A stretch of 64,000 bases of DNA from Syntrophothermus lipocalidus DSM 12680 (GCF_000092405.1 NC_014220.1:62001-126000); one strand, 5' to 3'. Positions 51,920 to 61,199 are shown, numbered from the stretch's first letter. Translations and numbers: made by a program. Notes: generated by a model from the sequence alone, not told the origin.

Positions 51920-54900
51920 TTGCAGCTAAAGGTTGATGTCGACATCGTCAGGAGCCTGACCACTCGGGTAAGGCCGGGCAGGCCTGGTATGATCTCGGGG
52001 CTGGCGGGCAGCGCCCGCAGCTTTTTTTTGTACCTTTTGGCTACGCGTACTGAGGACACGCTGGTGTGCCTGGTTCCTCTCGAGGAGCAGGCTTATGATC
52101 TTCACCGGGAACTGCGTGGTTTTCTCGGCCCGGATGCGGTTTGCCTTTATCCCTCCCAAGACCTCGTGTTCTGGCACGAAGGGAGGGAGAACTCGTTCAG
52201 CCGCATGACCCGGCTCAGTACCTTGAGCCGTCTTGCTTCGGGGCATCAACAGGTCAAGGTGCTTATCGCTACAGCCGGTTCTCTCGTGACCAAGGTGCTT
52301 TCCCCACAAGAGTTTCGGAGGCAAACCCTAACCTTGGCGGTAAAGCAGGAGATCAATTTAGAAAAAACCATGCGGAGGCTGGTGGAACTAGGTTATCAAA
52401 GATGCCAGGTGGTGACCGACCCGGGTAGTTTCGGTTTGCGAGGGGGGGTACTGGACGTTTACCCTCCAGACCAAACAGAACCTTTTCGCTTGGAACTGTG
52501 GGCCGATGAAATCGAGAGTATTCGGAGCTTCGATCCGCTGACTCAAAGATCTGGCAAAAAGCTAACCTCAGTGTCCATTTCGCCAGCGGGGGGAACGGGT
52601 TCGGGGCAGGCTGCTCATCTCCTCGATTACGTCTCCCAAGATAGCCTAGTTTTTTTGGATGAACGGCGAGAGTTTGAACGGTGCTTTCACCGACAGGCTC
52701 GCCGGCAGGAGGAGTTGCTGGCAGCGGCCAAGGAGAAGGGCTTTAAAACAGATGACATGGACGCGCTTTTTACCTGGGATGAAGTCGAGGCCTTGATAAA
52801 CCGGCATCCGGTGATATACCACGCTTTTTTCCCCGGGCAGCTAAACATACAACCTTTAGAGTTTTACCAGCATATATCTCAAAAAGAAATGGAACCCTTT
52901 TTTGCTCACCCCGAATTAACAGCCAGGCGGATAAAAGAGTGGGTTGGGCAAGGTTACTCGGTGGCCGTAGCCATGAGCGACCGGAAGATGAAGAATAAGA
53001 TCAGGGAGGAACTTGGGCTCAATACTGTTCCAGGAGTCGTGGTTACCGACTGGGACATAGAAAAAGGCTTTATCAGTCCCACCCTGAAAATGGCGGTTTT
53101 GTCGGACAGAGACGTCTGGGGTAAGAGGCCGCGGAGGACAGGCGGGCCCAAAAAGGAAACAGGGAAGCTCAGGTTAGAGTTGGACCATCTGCGAGTGGGG
53201 GATTACGTGGTCCACGAGAATCACGGCATAGGGCTGTTTCAAGGAATCACCAAGATGGAGGTGGAAGGGTTTGCCAAGGAATACCTGGTCATCCAATATG
53301 CAGGCAGTGACCGCCTGTACCTGCCTGTAGACAAACTGGAAATGTTGACCAGGTACACCGGACCTGATGATAAAGAGCCCCGTCTTTCTAAGCTCGGGGG
53401 GACGGACTGGGAGAAAACCAAAAACCGGGTACGGGAATCGATCCGCGAAATGGCGCAAGAACTTTTGCGTGTATATGCTCTTCGCCAAACGGTCCCGGGG
53501 TTTGCTTTTTCGCCTGACACGGTATGGCAGAAGGAGTTCGAAGATGCATTTGAGTACGAAGAGACGGCGGACCAGATTCGGGCTGTTGCAGAAGTAAAAA
53601 AAGACATGGAAACGCCGCGGCCTATGGACCGGCTTATCTGCGGAGACGTGGGCTACGGGAAGACGGAGGTGGCTCTTAGGGCAGCGTTTAAAGCGGTCAT
53701 GGATCACAAACAGGTCGCAATTCTGGTTCCCACTACGATCCTAGCCGAACAGCACTACCAGACCTGCCTGGAAAGGTTCAAGAATACCCCGGTCGTTATC
53801 GAGGTATTGAGCCGTTTTCGGACTCCGGGTCAGCAGAAACGCATCCTGGAAGATTTGAAGAAGGGGGTTATCGACATCATTATCGGTACCCACCGTTTGC
53901 TGTCCCGGGATGTCCGGTTTAAGGATCTGGGATTGCTGGTGGTGGACGAAGAGCACCGGTTTGGAGTAAGGCAAAAGGAGAGGATAAAGGCATTAAAAGA
54001 GACGGTGGACGCACTCAGTTTATCCGCTACTCCCATTCCCCGAACTTTGCACATGGCCTTGACCGGCCTGAGGGATCTTTCGGTAATAGAGACCCCTCCT
54101 CCTGACCGTTACCCTATCACCACTTATGTGCTGGAATACAACGAAGACATAATCCGGGAGGCGATTAGGGCCGAGGTGGAAAGAGGGGGGCAGGTCTTCG
54201 CGGTTCACAACCGGATTCAAGATATTGAGATGTTTAGGAACCACCTGCAGATGCTGGTGCCCGAAGTAAAGATGGAGGTAGCCCACGGGCGGGTTCCCGA
54301 AGATGAGCTGGCCGATATAATGAAGCGGTTCCTTAATCAGGAATTTCAGGTATTGGTATGCACCACCATTATCGAGTCGGGCTTGGACATGCCCAATGTC
54401 AACACCCTTATCGTGGACGAGGCTGACCGTTTAGGGCTGGCTCAGTTATACCAGTTGCGGGGACGGGTAGGCCGTTCCAAGCGCCTGGCCTACGCTTATT
54501 TCACTTACCGCCCGGACAAATCGGTTACGGAAGCGGCCCAAAAGAGGTTAAACGCCATCAGAGAGTTTACCGAACTCGGATCCGGCATGAAGATCGCGTT
54601 GCGGGATTTAGAAATCAGAGGGGCCGGAAACATACTGGGGCCCGAGCAGCACGGCTATATAGCAGCTGTAGGGTTTGACCTGTACTGCCGGTTGCTGGAA
54701 GAAGAGACGGCTCGCTTGAATGGTACGGCCCCTAGGAGTGAAGGTGATACTCTGCTGGATGTCAGGATAGATGCCTTTATACCCGACGATTATGTCGGGG
54801 ACATAGGGCTCAAGTTGCAGGTGTACCGGAGGGCCATGTTTGCGGCCAGCATACAAGAAATCGACGAAATTCGTGCAGAATTAAAAGAGCGTTTCGGGAG

Positions 54901-55165
54901 CCTGCCGGCTCCGGTTGAAAACCTGCTGCGCCTTTCTCGCTTAAGAGTGTGTGCCAGGAGCAAAGATATAAAAAGTATTTCAACCAACGGAGGGGTGCTT
55001 CAAATAAGACTTAACCGGGCTATAGACGGGGCAGCCGCCAAGCTTCGCGTTCTAGGGCAGAAGATAAAGGCGCCTGTCCAATCTTTGGACAGCTTCACTA
55101 TTTCCGTACCCCTCGAAGGTGGCCCCAACCTGGAGTTGCTCGAACAGATACTGGAAGCAATCTAG
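51920..55165 (+). CDS. mfd: transcription-repair-coupling factor
   Basis: A 1081-residue Mfd, slightly shorter than the 1150-1180 usual. N-terminal UvrB-like region (about 15-300), RNA polymerase-interacting domain (about 415-480; DYVVHENHGIGLFQGI), SF2 translocase with Walker A GDVGYGKT near 574 and DEEH near 675, and C-terminal TRCF domain (about 900-1030) are visible. It displaces stalled RNA polymerase at lesions and recruits UvrA. The start is TTG after GGAGGG. The position after fin is conserved. Confidence 0.96.
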   Translation: MQLKVDVDIVRSLTTRVRPGRPGMISGLAGSARSFFLYLLATRTEDTLVCLVPLEEQAYDLHRELRGFLGPDAVCLYPSQDLVFWHEGRENSFSRMTRLSTLSRLASGHQQVKVLIATAGSLVTKVLSPQEFRRQTLTLAVKQEINLEKTMRRLVELGYQRCQVVTDPGSFGLRGGVLDVYPPDQTEPFRLELWADEIESIRSFDPLTQRSGKKLTSVSISPAGGTGSGQAAHLLDYVSQDSLVFLDERREFERCFHRQARRQEELLAAAKEKGFKTDDMDALFTWDEVEALINRHPVIYHAFFPGQLNIQPLEFYQHISQKEMEPFFAHPELTARRIKEWVGQGYSVAVAMSDRKMKNKIREELGLNTVPGVVVTDWDIEKGFISPTLKMAVLSDRDVWGKRPRRTGGPKKETGKLRLELDHLRVGDYVVHENHGIGLFQGITKMEVEGFAKEYLVIQYAGSDRLYLPVDKLEMLTRYTGPDDKEPRLSKLGGTDWEKTKNRVRESIREMAQELLRVYALRQTVPGFAFSPDTVWQKEFEDAFEYEETADQIRAVAEVKKDMETPRPMDRLICGDVGYGKTEVALRAAFKAVMDHKQVAILVPTTILAEQHYQTCLERFKNTPVVIEVLSRFRTPGQQKRILEDLKKGVIDIIIGTHRLLSRDVRFKDLGLLVVDEEHRFGVRQKERIKALKETVDALSLSATPIPRTLHMALTGLRDLSVIETPPPDRYPITTYVLEYNEDIIREAIRAEVERGGQVFAVHNRIQDIEMFRNHLQMLVPEVKMEVAHGRVPEDELADIMKRFLNQEFQVLVCTTIIESGLDMPNVNTLIVDEADRLGLAQLYQLRGRVGRSKRLAYAYFTYRPDKSVTEAAQKRLNAIREFTELGSGMKIALRDLEIRGAGNILGPEQHGYIAAVGFDLYCRLLEEETARLNGTAPRSEGDTLLDVRIDAFIPDDYVGDIGLKLQVYRRAMFAASIQEIDEIRAELKERFGSLPAPVENLLRLSRLRVCARSKDIKSISTNGGVLQIRLNRAIDGAAAKLRVLGQKIKAPVQSLDSFTISVPLEGGPNLELLEQILEAI

Positions 55166-55308
55166 ATCCTGTTCTTGATTTTGAGGCAAATCAGTGTCCT
55201 TCTGTGGCTCGTTTTCAGGGCAAATGGCGGAACGGTCTGCTTTTGTTGTGCGCAAAGTCGAAAACGGGTAAAAGACTGCGGGACAAGGGCTGCTACCATG
55301 GTAAAAAG

Positions 55309-55339
55309 TGAATAAAAGGGGATTTTGAGTTATATACTA
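55309..55339 (+). promoter_or_regulatory. candidate sigma-G promoter of spoVT
   Basis: TGAATA (55309-55314), 18 bases and TATACTA (55333-55339) match the sigma-G consensus (TGMATA-N17/18-CATACTA) except for one -10 base. Bacillus spoVT is transcribed by sigma-G. Confidence 0.6.
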
Positions 55340-55395
55340 TCACTGAGGACAGAAAACAAATTTTGACTTCCGCAAGAAGGAGGGATGGAAGCCGG

Positions 55396-55962
55396 ATGAA
55401 AGCAACAGGTATCGTAAGGCGAATAGATGATCTGGGCCGGGTAGTGATACCAAAGGAAATAAGGAGGACCTTACGTATACGGGAAGGCGATCCCCTGGAG
55501 ATCTTCGTAGATCGGGAAGGCGAAGTCATTCTCAAAAAATACTCTCCTATCGGCGAATTAGGAGACTTTGCCCAAGAATATGCAGATTCTTTACATGAAG
55601 CCATCGGGCAGATTGCTCTGATTGCGGATCGGGACAATATCATCGCCGTGGCCGGAGCCCCCAAAAAGGAGTTTATGAACAAACCTATTGGTCCGGCCGT
55701 GGAGAAGACTCTCGAAGACCGGCGGGTAGCGGTTATGAACGAGATCGGTGATCACTCTTACTGCAAAGGTTGTCCTGTGTTGGAATCGGGAGACGGGAAC
55801 TGCAAAATAACCTCCCAGGTTATTGCTCCTATCATTTCGCAAGGGGACCCGATCGGAGCGGTAATAATAATGTCAAAGGAGCCAGGAGTAAAGATGGGGG
55901 ACTTAGAACAGAAACTGGCCGAGACGGCAGCCGGGTTTTTGGCTAAACAAATGGAGCAGTAA
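55396..55962 (+). CDS. spoVT: stage V sporulation protein T (AbrB-like regulator)
   Basis: ATG 55396 gives a protein of 188 residues that begins exactly like Bacillus SpoVT (MKATGIVRRIDDLGRVVIPK). The N-terminal swapped-hairpin AbrB domain (1-50) binds DNA, and a GAF-like domain (about 55-185) follows. SpoVT modulates sigma-G-dependent genes in the forespore. An in-frame upstream start at 55363 would add 11 residues. Terminator at the 3' end, candidate sigma-G promoter upstream: a single gene. Confidence 0.95.
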   Translation: MKATGIVRRIDDLGRVVIPKEIRRTLRIREGDPLEIFVDREGEVILKKYSPIGELGDFAQEYADSLHEAIGQIALIADRDNIIAVAGAPKKEFMNKPIGPAVEKTLEDRRVAVMNEIGDHSYCKGCPVLESGDGNCKITSQVIAPIISQGDPIGAVIIMSKEPGVKMGDLEQKLAETAAGFLAKQMEQ

Positions 55963-55967
55963 ATCCC

Positions 55968-55997
55968 ACGGCCTTCGAGCAAGGCCGTTTTTCTTTG
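55968..55997 (+). terminator. intrinsic terminator after spoVT
   Basis: A perfect eight-base stem ACGGCCTT / AAGGCCGT (55968-55975 with 55981-55988) followed by TTTTTCTTT. Confidence 0.9.
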
Positions 55998-56140
55998 GGG
56001 TTGCTGCTCTAGATGAAGAGTTGTTTTAAAATGTCGCCAAAACGGTCCGGACAAGTCTGAAAGTGTATTTTACTGTTTTCTTTTTTTTACTTGGGCGATA
56101 AACTAATAGCTGTGGGCCTGAGTTTGGGGGAGGAGAATAG

Positions 56141-57688
56141 ATGGTAAAAAAACAGAACTTCCTGGTGGGAGCTTTCATCCTAGCAGTAGCCGGAGCAGTC
56201 AGTAAAGCCTTGGGGGCAGTTTACCGTATTCCGCTGGCGAGGCTCATAGGAGGAGAAGGGATGGGCTTGTACCAGATGGCCTATCCCATTTATACTACTA
56301 TCTTGGCCCTAGCTACCGCTGGGGTTCCGGTAGCCATATCGGTTTTGGTGGCAAGAAAAGAGACTGAGGGTTTAAGGGGAGATAGCCGCCGGATCTTCCG
56401 GGTTTCACTGGTAGGACTGGCTCTCCTCGGGCTTGTTCTTTCCATCGTGGTTTGGCAGGGGGCCGGTTTTTTGGCTCGCAATATTCTACACGAGCCGCGG
56501 GCCGTATACCCGATTATGGCGATAGCCCCAGCCATCTTTTTTTCAGGCCTTATGTCCGTATTCCGCGGGTATTTTCAGGGCTACCAGTGGATGGTGCCTA
56601 CAGCCGTATCCCAGGTAGTAGAACAGATATTCCGGGTGACTTTCGTATTGATTCTGGCCTACCTCCTGTTTCCGCGCGGCCTGGAATATGCAGCGGCCGG
56701 AGCTACTTTCGGGGCTGTGGTCGGCGGGATAGCAGGACTCATTTTCTTGCTCTATTCTTATATCCGTTTTCGCCGGCAAATGAAAAGGGATTCGGGCGTA
56801 CTGCCTTGTTCTAGGGAGAGCTCTGTGGAGTTGGGTTGGCAGGTGGTCAAGCTTGCGGTTCCCATATCCTTCGGAGCGGTAGTAGTGCCGCTAGTACAGA
56901 TGCTGGACGCGGTTATCGTTCCCGGTCGTTTGATGGCATCGGGTTATTCTACGAGTCAGGCCACCGCCCTGTACGGCCAGCTGTCAGGGATGGCTTCGGT
57001 TCTTATCAACCTTCCTACCATTTTCACCATAGCTATTGCTACCAGTTTGGTTCCGGCTGTATCTGAGGTCGCAGCGCGTAAGGATTGGTCCGAATTGCGG
57101 GCTCGCGTAAACAACGGGGTTAGGGCCGCCATGCTCATTTCTCTGCCCTCGGCCGCCGGCCTCTACGTGCTGGCCCGGCAGATAACAGACCTGCTTTTTG
57201 CCAGTCCCGAAGCCGGCATACCGCTTGAACCCCTGGCCTTCTCCGTTATAGTACTGGCCGCTTTTCAGGTATCGAGTGCTTCCCTTCAGGGTTTAGCAAG
57301 ACCCGACATACCGCTCCGTAACTTGATCATAACCGGCCTGCTGAAAGTTTTCTTCAATTACTATCTTACAGGGACCTTTCTAGCAATAAGAGGGCCGGCT
57401 ATCGGAACGGTGGTCGCCTTCTTTGTGGGATCATGCCTTAATTTCTATGAACTAAGGAAGATCAGCCGCGTATCTTTCGAAGGGAAGAGATTTATTAAGC
57501 TGGTAGTGGCAACCACCCTCATGGGGGTTGGCGTCAAGATGGCCTACCAGGGTTTTGTTGCTCAAGGACTGTATTCGTACTATTCTACCGTCCTCGCAAT
57601 CGGCGCAGGGGTTCTCCTCTATGGAGGGATTCTTTTTGTCATTCGCGAACTCGATATTAAGACTATACGAAGCCTAATCAAGGTTTAA
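56141..57688 (+). CDS. yabM: polysaccharide/lipid flippase, MurJ/SpoVB-like (YabM)
   Basis: A 515-residue MOP-superfamily membrane protein with about 14 helices. The start FLVGAFILAVAGAVSKALGAVYRIPLARLIG (in part) is typical of SpoVB/YabM/YtgP proteins. These flip lipid-linked sugars for wall or spore-cortex synthesis. It occupies the yabM place between spoVT and mazG. RBS GGGGGAGGAG precedes the ATG. Confidence 0.92.
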   Translation: MVKKQNFLVGAFILAVAGAVSKALGAVYRIPLARLIGGEGMGLYQMAYPIYTTILALATAGVPVAISVLVARKETEGLRGDSRRIFRVSLVGLALLGLVLSIVVWQGAGFLARNILHEPRAVYPIMAIAPAIFFSGLMSVFRGYFQGYQWMVPTAVSQVVEQIFRVTFVLILAYLLFPRGLEYAAAGATFGAVVGGIAGLIFLLYSYIRFRRQMKRDSGVLPCSRESSVELGWQVVKLAVPISFGAVVVPLVQMLDAVIVPGRLMASGYSTSQATALYGQLSGMASVLINLPTIFTIAIATSLVPAVSEVAARKDWSELRARVNNGVRAAMLISLPSAAGLYVLARQITDLLFASPEAGIPLEPLAFSVIVLAAFQVSSASLQGLARPDIPLRNLIITGLLKVFFNYYLTGTFLAIRGPAIGTVVAFFVGSCLNFYELRKISRVSFEGKRFIKLVVATTLMGVGVKMAYQGFVAQGLYSYYSTVLAIGAGVLLYGGILFVIRELDIKTIRSLIKV

Positions 57689-57810
57689 AGATGTTGCCGC
57701 AGATGCACTCTGCTGATGCCCGGTTTATTGATGTTGCTAACTGCGATTAGGTCCAGGAGTGCTGGCCGGGGTTATCAGGAGTTTTTGAAGAAGTTTTGGA
57801 GGAGCAAATT

Positions 57811-58569
57811 ATGGACAAGTATCCGTTAGACGAGTTGGTGGAGGTAATGGACAGGTTGCTAGGTCCGGGAGGCTGTCCGTGGGATCGCGAGCAAACGCAT
57901 GCTTCTTTGACCCGGTACTTGATTGAGGAAGCTTACGAGGTAGTGGATGCCATATGGCAGAAAGACATGGACAAACTAAAGGAAGAGCTGGGGGACGTGC
58001 TTTTGCAGGTAGTCTTTCATTCGGCTTTGGCCCGGCGGGAGGAGGCGTTCGACATCAACGACGTGATAAAAGGCGTCACCGAAAAGATGATAAACCGCCA
58101 TCCCCACGTTTTCGGATCCATGAACCTTTCAACCAGCAGTGAGGTGCTGGACCGGTGGGAAGGGTTCAAGGAAAAGGAAGGGAAAAAGAGGGTGTTGGAG
58201 GGCATTCCCAAAAGCCTGCCCGCTTTGATGCGGGCGGAAAAGCTTCAGAGCAAAGCGGCGAGGGTGGGCTTTGACTGGCCGGACGTGGAAGGCGCTTTGC
58301 AGAAAGTTGCGGAGGAGGTAAGGGAATTAGCCGAAGCGAAAGAGCCGGAAAACGTGGCTGCGGAGATGGGCGATATCCTGTTTGCCGTTGTCAATGTAGC
58401 GAGGTTTTTGGGGGTAGATCCGGAGGAAGCCTTGCAGAAAACCAATAACAAATTCGAAGACCGTTTCAGGTACATAGAGGACAACCTTGTTCAGCAGGGA
58501 AAGGCCTGGAGTGAGGTGAGCCTCGAGGAGATGGATGCTCTTTGGGAAGAAGCCAAGGCCAAGTTTTAG
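57811..58569 (+). CDS. mazG: nucleoside triphosphate pyrophosphohydrolase
   Basis: ATG 57811 lies after GGAGGAG; the upstream in-frame TTG overlaps the ribosome site. The 252-residue protein has two MazG domains: residues about 1-110 (GPGGCPWDREQTHASL; EEAYEVVDAI; EELGDVLLQVVFH) and about 135-225 (EEVRELAEA; EMGDILFAVVNVARF). MazG hydrolyses (d)NTPs, including damaged ones. Bacillus YabN has an extra methylase domain in front that is absent here. Confidence 0.95.
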   Translation: MDKYPLDELVEVMDRLLGPGGCPWDREQTHASLTRYLIEEAYEVVDAIWQKDMDKLKEELGDVLLQVVFHSALARREEAFDINDVIKGVTEKMINRHPHVFGSMNLSTSSEVLDRWEGFKEKEGKKRVLEGIPKSLPALMRAEKLQSKAARVGFDWPDVEGALQKVAEEVRELAEAKEPENVAAEMGDILFAVVNVARFLGVDPEEALQKTNNKFEDRFRYIEDNLVQQGKAWSEVSLEEMDALWEEAKAKF

Positions 58570-58661
58570 AGAACGATGCGTAAAAAGTTTGCAGCGGAAG
58601 AAGGAAAGAACGCTTTCATAGCGAATAGGCAATATAGTTTACAGTAAAGGAGGGGATAGGC

Positions 58662-58934
58662 TTGAACAAAACGGACTTGGTTGCCAAAGTGGCGAGTAAG
58701 GCTAACATGACCAAGAAAGACGTAGAGAAGGTCATCAACACTCTCTTTGCCACCATAGAAGAAGCTCTTAAGGATGGTAGCAAGGTGCAGCTAGTCGGGT
58801 TTGGTACATTCGAAGTGAGGGAGCGGCAGGCGAGAAAGGGACGCAATCCCCAGACGGGCGAAGAGATCGAAATACCGGCTGCCCGGATACCAGCTTTCAA
58901 GGCGGGCAAAGCTCTCAAGGACGCGGTTGTATAA
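58662..58934 (+). CDS. hup: HU-type DNA-binding protein
   Basis: A 90-residue HU. The N-terminal helical pair and the DNA-binding arm ([21 protein letters not shown], in part) and the [13 protein letters not shown] end are diagnostic. HU bends and compacts DNA. TTG start after AAAGGAGGGG. Its presence between mazG and yabO, absent in Bacillus, is shared by Clostridia. Confidence 0.96.
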   Translation: MNKTDLVAKVASKANMTKKDVEKVINTLFATIEEALKDGSKVQLVGFGTFEVRERQARKGRNPQTGEEIEIPAARIPAFKAGKALKDAVV

Positions 58935-59183
58935 GTGAGGTTGGACAAATTCCTCAAGGTTTCACGCCTGGTCAAGCGCCGAACGGTAGCCAAAGATTTC
59001 GCGGATCACGAGAGGGTACTGGTTAACGGCCGGGTGGCCAAGCCTGCTACCGAGGTTCGACCGGGAGACGTGATCACCATCCAGTTTGGAGTTCGGAAAA
59101 TGGTGGTCGAAGTGCTGGAACTAAAAGAATCGGTCCGGGCTGCGGATGCAGCCCAGTTGTATCGAACAATAGAGCAGTCATGA
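58935..59183 (+). CDS. rqcP: S4-domain ribosome-associated quality control protein RqcP (YabO)
   Basis: An 82-residue S4 RNA-binding protein (MRLDKFLKVSRLVKRRTVAK, RVLVNGRVAKPATEVRPGD). In Bacillus YabO/RqcP helps RqcH add alanine tails on stalled 50S subunits. GTG start directly after the HU stop; the ribosome site is inside the HU end. Terminator follows. Confidence 0.92.
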   Translation: MRLDKFLKVSRLVKRRTVAKDFADHERVLVNGRVAKPATEVRPGDVITIQFGVRKMVVEVLELKESVRAADAAQLYRTIEQS

Positions 59184-59196
59184 TGTACATAATTTA

Positions 59197-59224
59197 ATCG
59201 CCCTTTAACGGGGGCGATTTTTTA
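59197..59224 (+). terminator. intrinsic terminator after rqcP
   Basis: Stem ATCGCCC / GGGCGAT (59197-59203 with 59212-59218), eight-base loop and TTTTTTA tail. Confidence 0.85.
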
Positions 59225-59308
59225 TTCGGCGTAGAGGAAGAGACCGAGTTCTACCGGAGAAAGAGCCGACATATACTGGTCATGAGTACAGGCCGAGGAG
59301 GGGTAGAC

Positions 59309-59581
59309 GTGGCTGAGCACTCTCTCACGTTAACCAACTGCCAGTTTCTCAGTTTAACCGGGGTGACCAACGTGGGCAGCTTTGACGATAACCAGATTGT
59401 ATTAGACACGGTGCAGGGGCCATTGTTCTTGCGCGGGGAGAACTTGCACATAACCCAGCTTAACCTGGAGCAGGGTATCGTGTCGGTTGAGGGAAACAAG
59501 ATTACGAGCCTCGAGTACAGGCCTCAGCACCAAAGGCTAAAAGACAAAAGCCGCAGGGTATTTGACCGCCTGTTGCGATAA
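59309..59581 (+). CDS. yabP: sporulation protein YabP
   Basis: GTG 59309 (RBS GAGGAGGGG, six-base spacing) gives 90 residues: LTLTNCQFLSLTGVTNVGSF, LDTVQGPLFLRGENLHI, NLEQGIVSVEGNKI, as in YabP/YqfC proteins. YabP is a mother-cell protein needed for sporulation in Bacillus. A -10-like CATATACT lies at 59270, but no fitting sigma-E -35 was found. An in-frame ATG at 59282 would add nine residues. Confidence 0.9.
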   Translation: MAEHSLTLTNCQFLSLTGVTNVGSFDDNQIVLDTVQGPLFLRGENLHITQLNLEQGIVSVEGNKITSLEYRPQHQRLKDKSRRVFDRLLR

Positions 59582-59628
59582 AACTCAGAGCTGGCTTTTT
59601 GAGGAACCCTGGAAAGGGGGACCCGGGA

Positions 59629-60063
59629 TTGAACATACTCGTGTCCCAGATAACCGAATTCGCGTTGACAGCCGGACTGGGGCTCTTGGTAGGGATGTTC
59701 TTTCATGCCTATCACGTTATCATCAAGAAAGCGGGCCTGAGCCGCTTTTTCTTATACTTTTTCGATCTCTTAATATGGCTGCTAATGGTAATACCCGTTT
59801 TCTTGGCTCTGCTTTTAATAAACCACGGGGAGATGAGGGGCCATGTTCTAGCAGCTTTGCTCTTGGGGGCATTAGCCTACCGCTTGTACCTGTGGAAAAG
59901 GACTCAGAGAATCATGTCCGCCATGGCAGAGGGGTTGGTAAACGGCTGTTCTTGGCTGTTTCGGACGGTGTGTTATCCTTGGACGTGGACCCGTCGCCGA
60001 ATGGGTTCCTGGTACACGGCAATCTTTCGTAGGAAGCATGATGATGACGACGAGGTGAAGTAA
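59629..60063 (+). CDS. yabQ: spore cortex biosynthesis protein YabQ
   Basis: Start TTG 59629 (AAAGGGGG upstream) gives 144 residues. Four membrane segments (about 10-27, 42-60, 62-80 and 85-100), the GLLVGMFFHAYHVI and FFDLLIWLLMVIPVFLALL patterns and the Arg-rich C-terminus agree with YabQ. YabQ sits in the outer forespore membrane and is needed for cortex formation. It lies 47 bases after yabP. Confidence 0.85.
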   Translation: MNILVSQITEFALTAGLGLLVGMFFHAYHVIIKKAGLSRFFLYFFDLLIWLLMVIPVFLALLLINHGEMRGHVLAALLLGALAYRLYLWKRTQRIMSAMAEGLVNGCSWLFRTVCYPWTWTRRRMGSWYTAIFRRKHDDDDEVK

Positions 60064-60183
60064 AATCAAAAAAATTTTTTAATCGGGAGGAAATCAATCC
60101 TCCTTAAAGAATGATGTAATAGAAACGTAATTAATTTATACACAGACTGTGGAAAAAATGTGGACACTAGGTGGCAGCCGAAG

Positions 60184-60432
60184 ATGAAGATAGAGATAAG
60201 AGGAGCCGAGAGACTGAGCTTCCGAGAGCGACAGGTAGTTGTGCTAAAGGAGATGGGAAAGAGCACGGAAACGATTGCCCGGACCCTGGGTATCAGTACC
60301 AGCACGGTTGGCACTCTTTATAACAGGGCCAAGAGTAAAGGATATGAAGTGGTAATAGTTATTCCGGGCGAAGTTCTTGGTATTTTGGGGGCTTACGATG
60401 AGGAGGAGACAAAAGACAAAGACCAGGGCTAA
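60184..60432 (+). CDS. small sigma-region-4/LuxR-like HTH protein
   Basis: ATG 60184 gives 82 residues; GTG 60160 is an alternative and neither has a strong ribosome site. The core SFRERQVVVLKEMGKSTETIARTLGISTSTVGTLY (about 12-46, in part) is a typical HTH of sigma-70 region 4 or LuxR type. The C-terminal part (YEVVIVIPGEVLGI) is hydrophobic. No function is known. It overlaps divIC by 35 bases and lies where Bacillus has nothing between yabQ and divIC. Confidence 0.7.
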   Translation: MKIEIRGAERLSFRERQVVVLKEMGKSTETIARTLGISTSTVGTLYNRAKSKGYEVVIVIPGEVLGILGAYDEEETKDKDQG

Positions 60433-60727
60433 GCCGTCTAAAGGCAAAAAGGGGAGAAAGCTGTTCGTAGTGGTTTTGGTGTTGGCCTTTTTCGCATTTG
60501 TGTTTGGACCTCAGTTGAAGATGTTGTGGGATATGAAGGGTGAAATCCAGGCGTTACAGGAACAAAAGTCCGAGCTCTTAAAGAAAAAGGCGGAACTGAC
60601 TAGGCTCGAGCGGGATCTCCAGACCGATGAAGCAATTGAGAGAATGGCCCGGGAGCAATTGGGAATGGTAAAACCAGGTGAGAAAGTTATGGTAAAGGTG
60701 GTCCCCGAACAGGGTTCGGGCCAATGA
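60398..60727 (+). CDS. divIC: septum formation initiator DivIC
   Basis: ATG 60398 gives 109 residues. A basic cytoplasmic N-terminus (1-25), one membrane helix (about 26-46) and a coiled coil (about 50-80; IQALQEQKSELLKKKAELTRLE, in part) end in EAIERMAREQLGMVKPGE, the DivIC/FtsB signature. It forms the FtsL-DivIC-DivIB complex at the division septum. The preceding small HTH gene overlaps it. Confidence 0.92.
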   Translation: MRRRQKTKTRAKPSKGKKGRKLFVVVLVLAFFAFVFGPQLKMLWDMKGEIQALQEQKSELLKKKAELTRLERDLQTDEAIERMAREQLGMVKPGEKVMVKVVPEQGSGQ

Positions 60728-60732
60728 TGATA

Positions 60733-60762
60733 TTGACACAGGGCCCGAGACCTTAGTAAAAT
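60733..60762 (+). promoter_or_regulatory. sigma-A promoter of yabR
   Basis: TTGACA (60733-60738), 18 bases, TAAAAT (60757-60762), about 37 bases upstream of the yabR start. Confidence 0.65.
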
Positions 60763-60798
60763 GAGACCATAAATAGAATTGGGGGGCCATATATCCGT

Positions 60799-61182
60799 AT
60801 GCCTATCGAACAACAAGAAGTTATTCCGGGTGCGATTGTGGAAGGAGTGGTACAGGGCATTACTAGGTTTGGAGCCTTCGTCGAGCTTCCGGACGGCAAA
60901 GTGGGGTTAGTCCATATTTCGGAGATTGCCGACACGTATGTGAAAGATGTCAAAGACTTCTTGCAGGAGGGGCAGAGGGTCAAGGTCAAGGTTTTGAATG
61001 TCGCCGACAACGGAAAAGTAGGGTTGTCTGTCCGGCAAGCCAAAGAAAAGGAACGGCAAAGTCGGGAGGCCGCAGCTATGAGTCTGGAGGACAAGATCAA
61101 CAAGTTCTTAAAAGAAAGTGATGAAAAACTGGCGACCCTTAAGTTAAAGCGTGACACGAGAAGAAGGAACCGGTATTCTTAG
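60799..61182 (+). CDS. yabR: S1 RNA-binding domain protein YabR
   Basis: A 127-residue protein. The S1 domain (about 8-78; GAIVEGVVQGITRFGAFVEL, then VGLVHISEIAD and VKVLNVADNGKVGLSV) is followed by a helical, basic tail. Related S1 proteins bind RNA or the ribosome; the exact role of YabR is unsettled. It follows divIC as in Bacillus, with its own promoter and terminator. Confidence 0.9.
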   Translation: MPIEQQEVIPGAIVEGVVQGITRFGAFVELPDGKVGLVHISEIADTYVKDVKDFLQEGQRVKVKVLNVADNGKVGLSVRQAKEKERQSREAAAMSLEDKINKFLKESDEKLATLKLKRDTRRRNRYS

Positions 61183-61199
61183 CACTTTGTCGAGAAAAC

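Noticed and set aside
59246-59277. Possible sigma-E promoter of yabP
   Set aside because: The -10-like CATATACT is good, but no -35 lies at 14-15 bases spacing.
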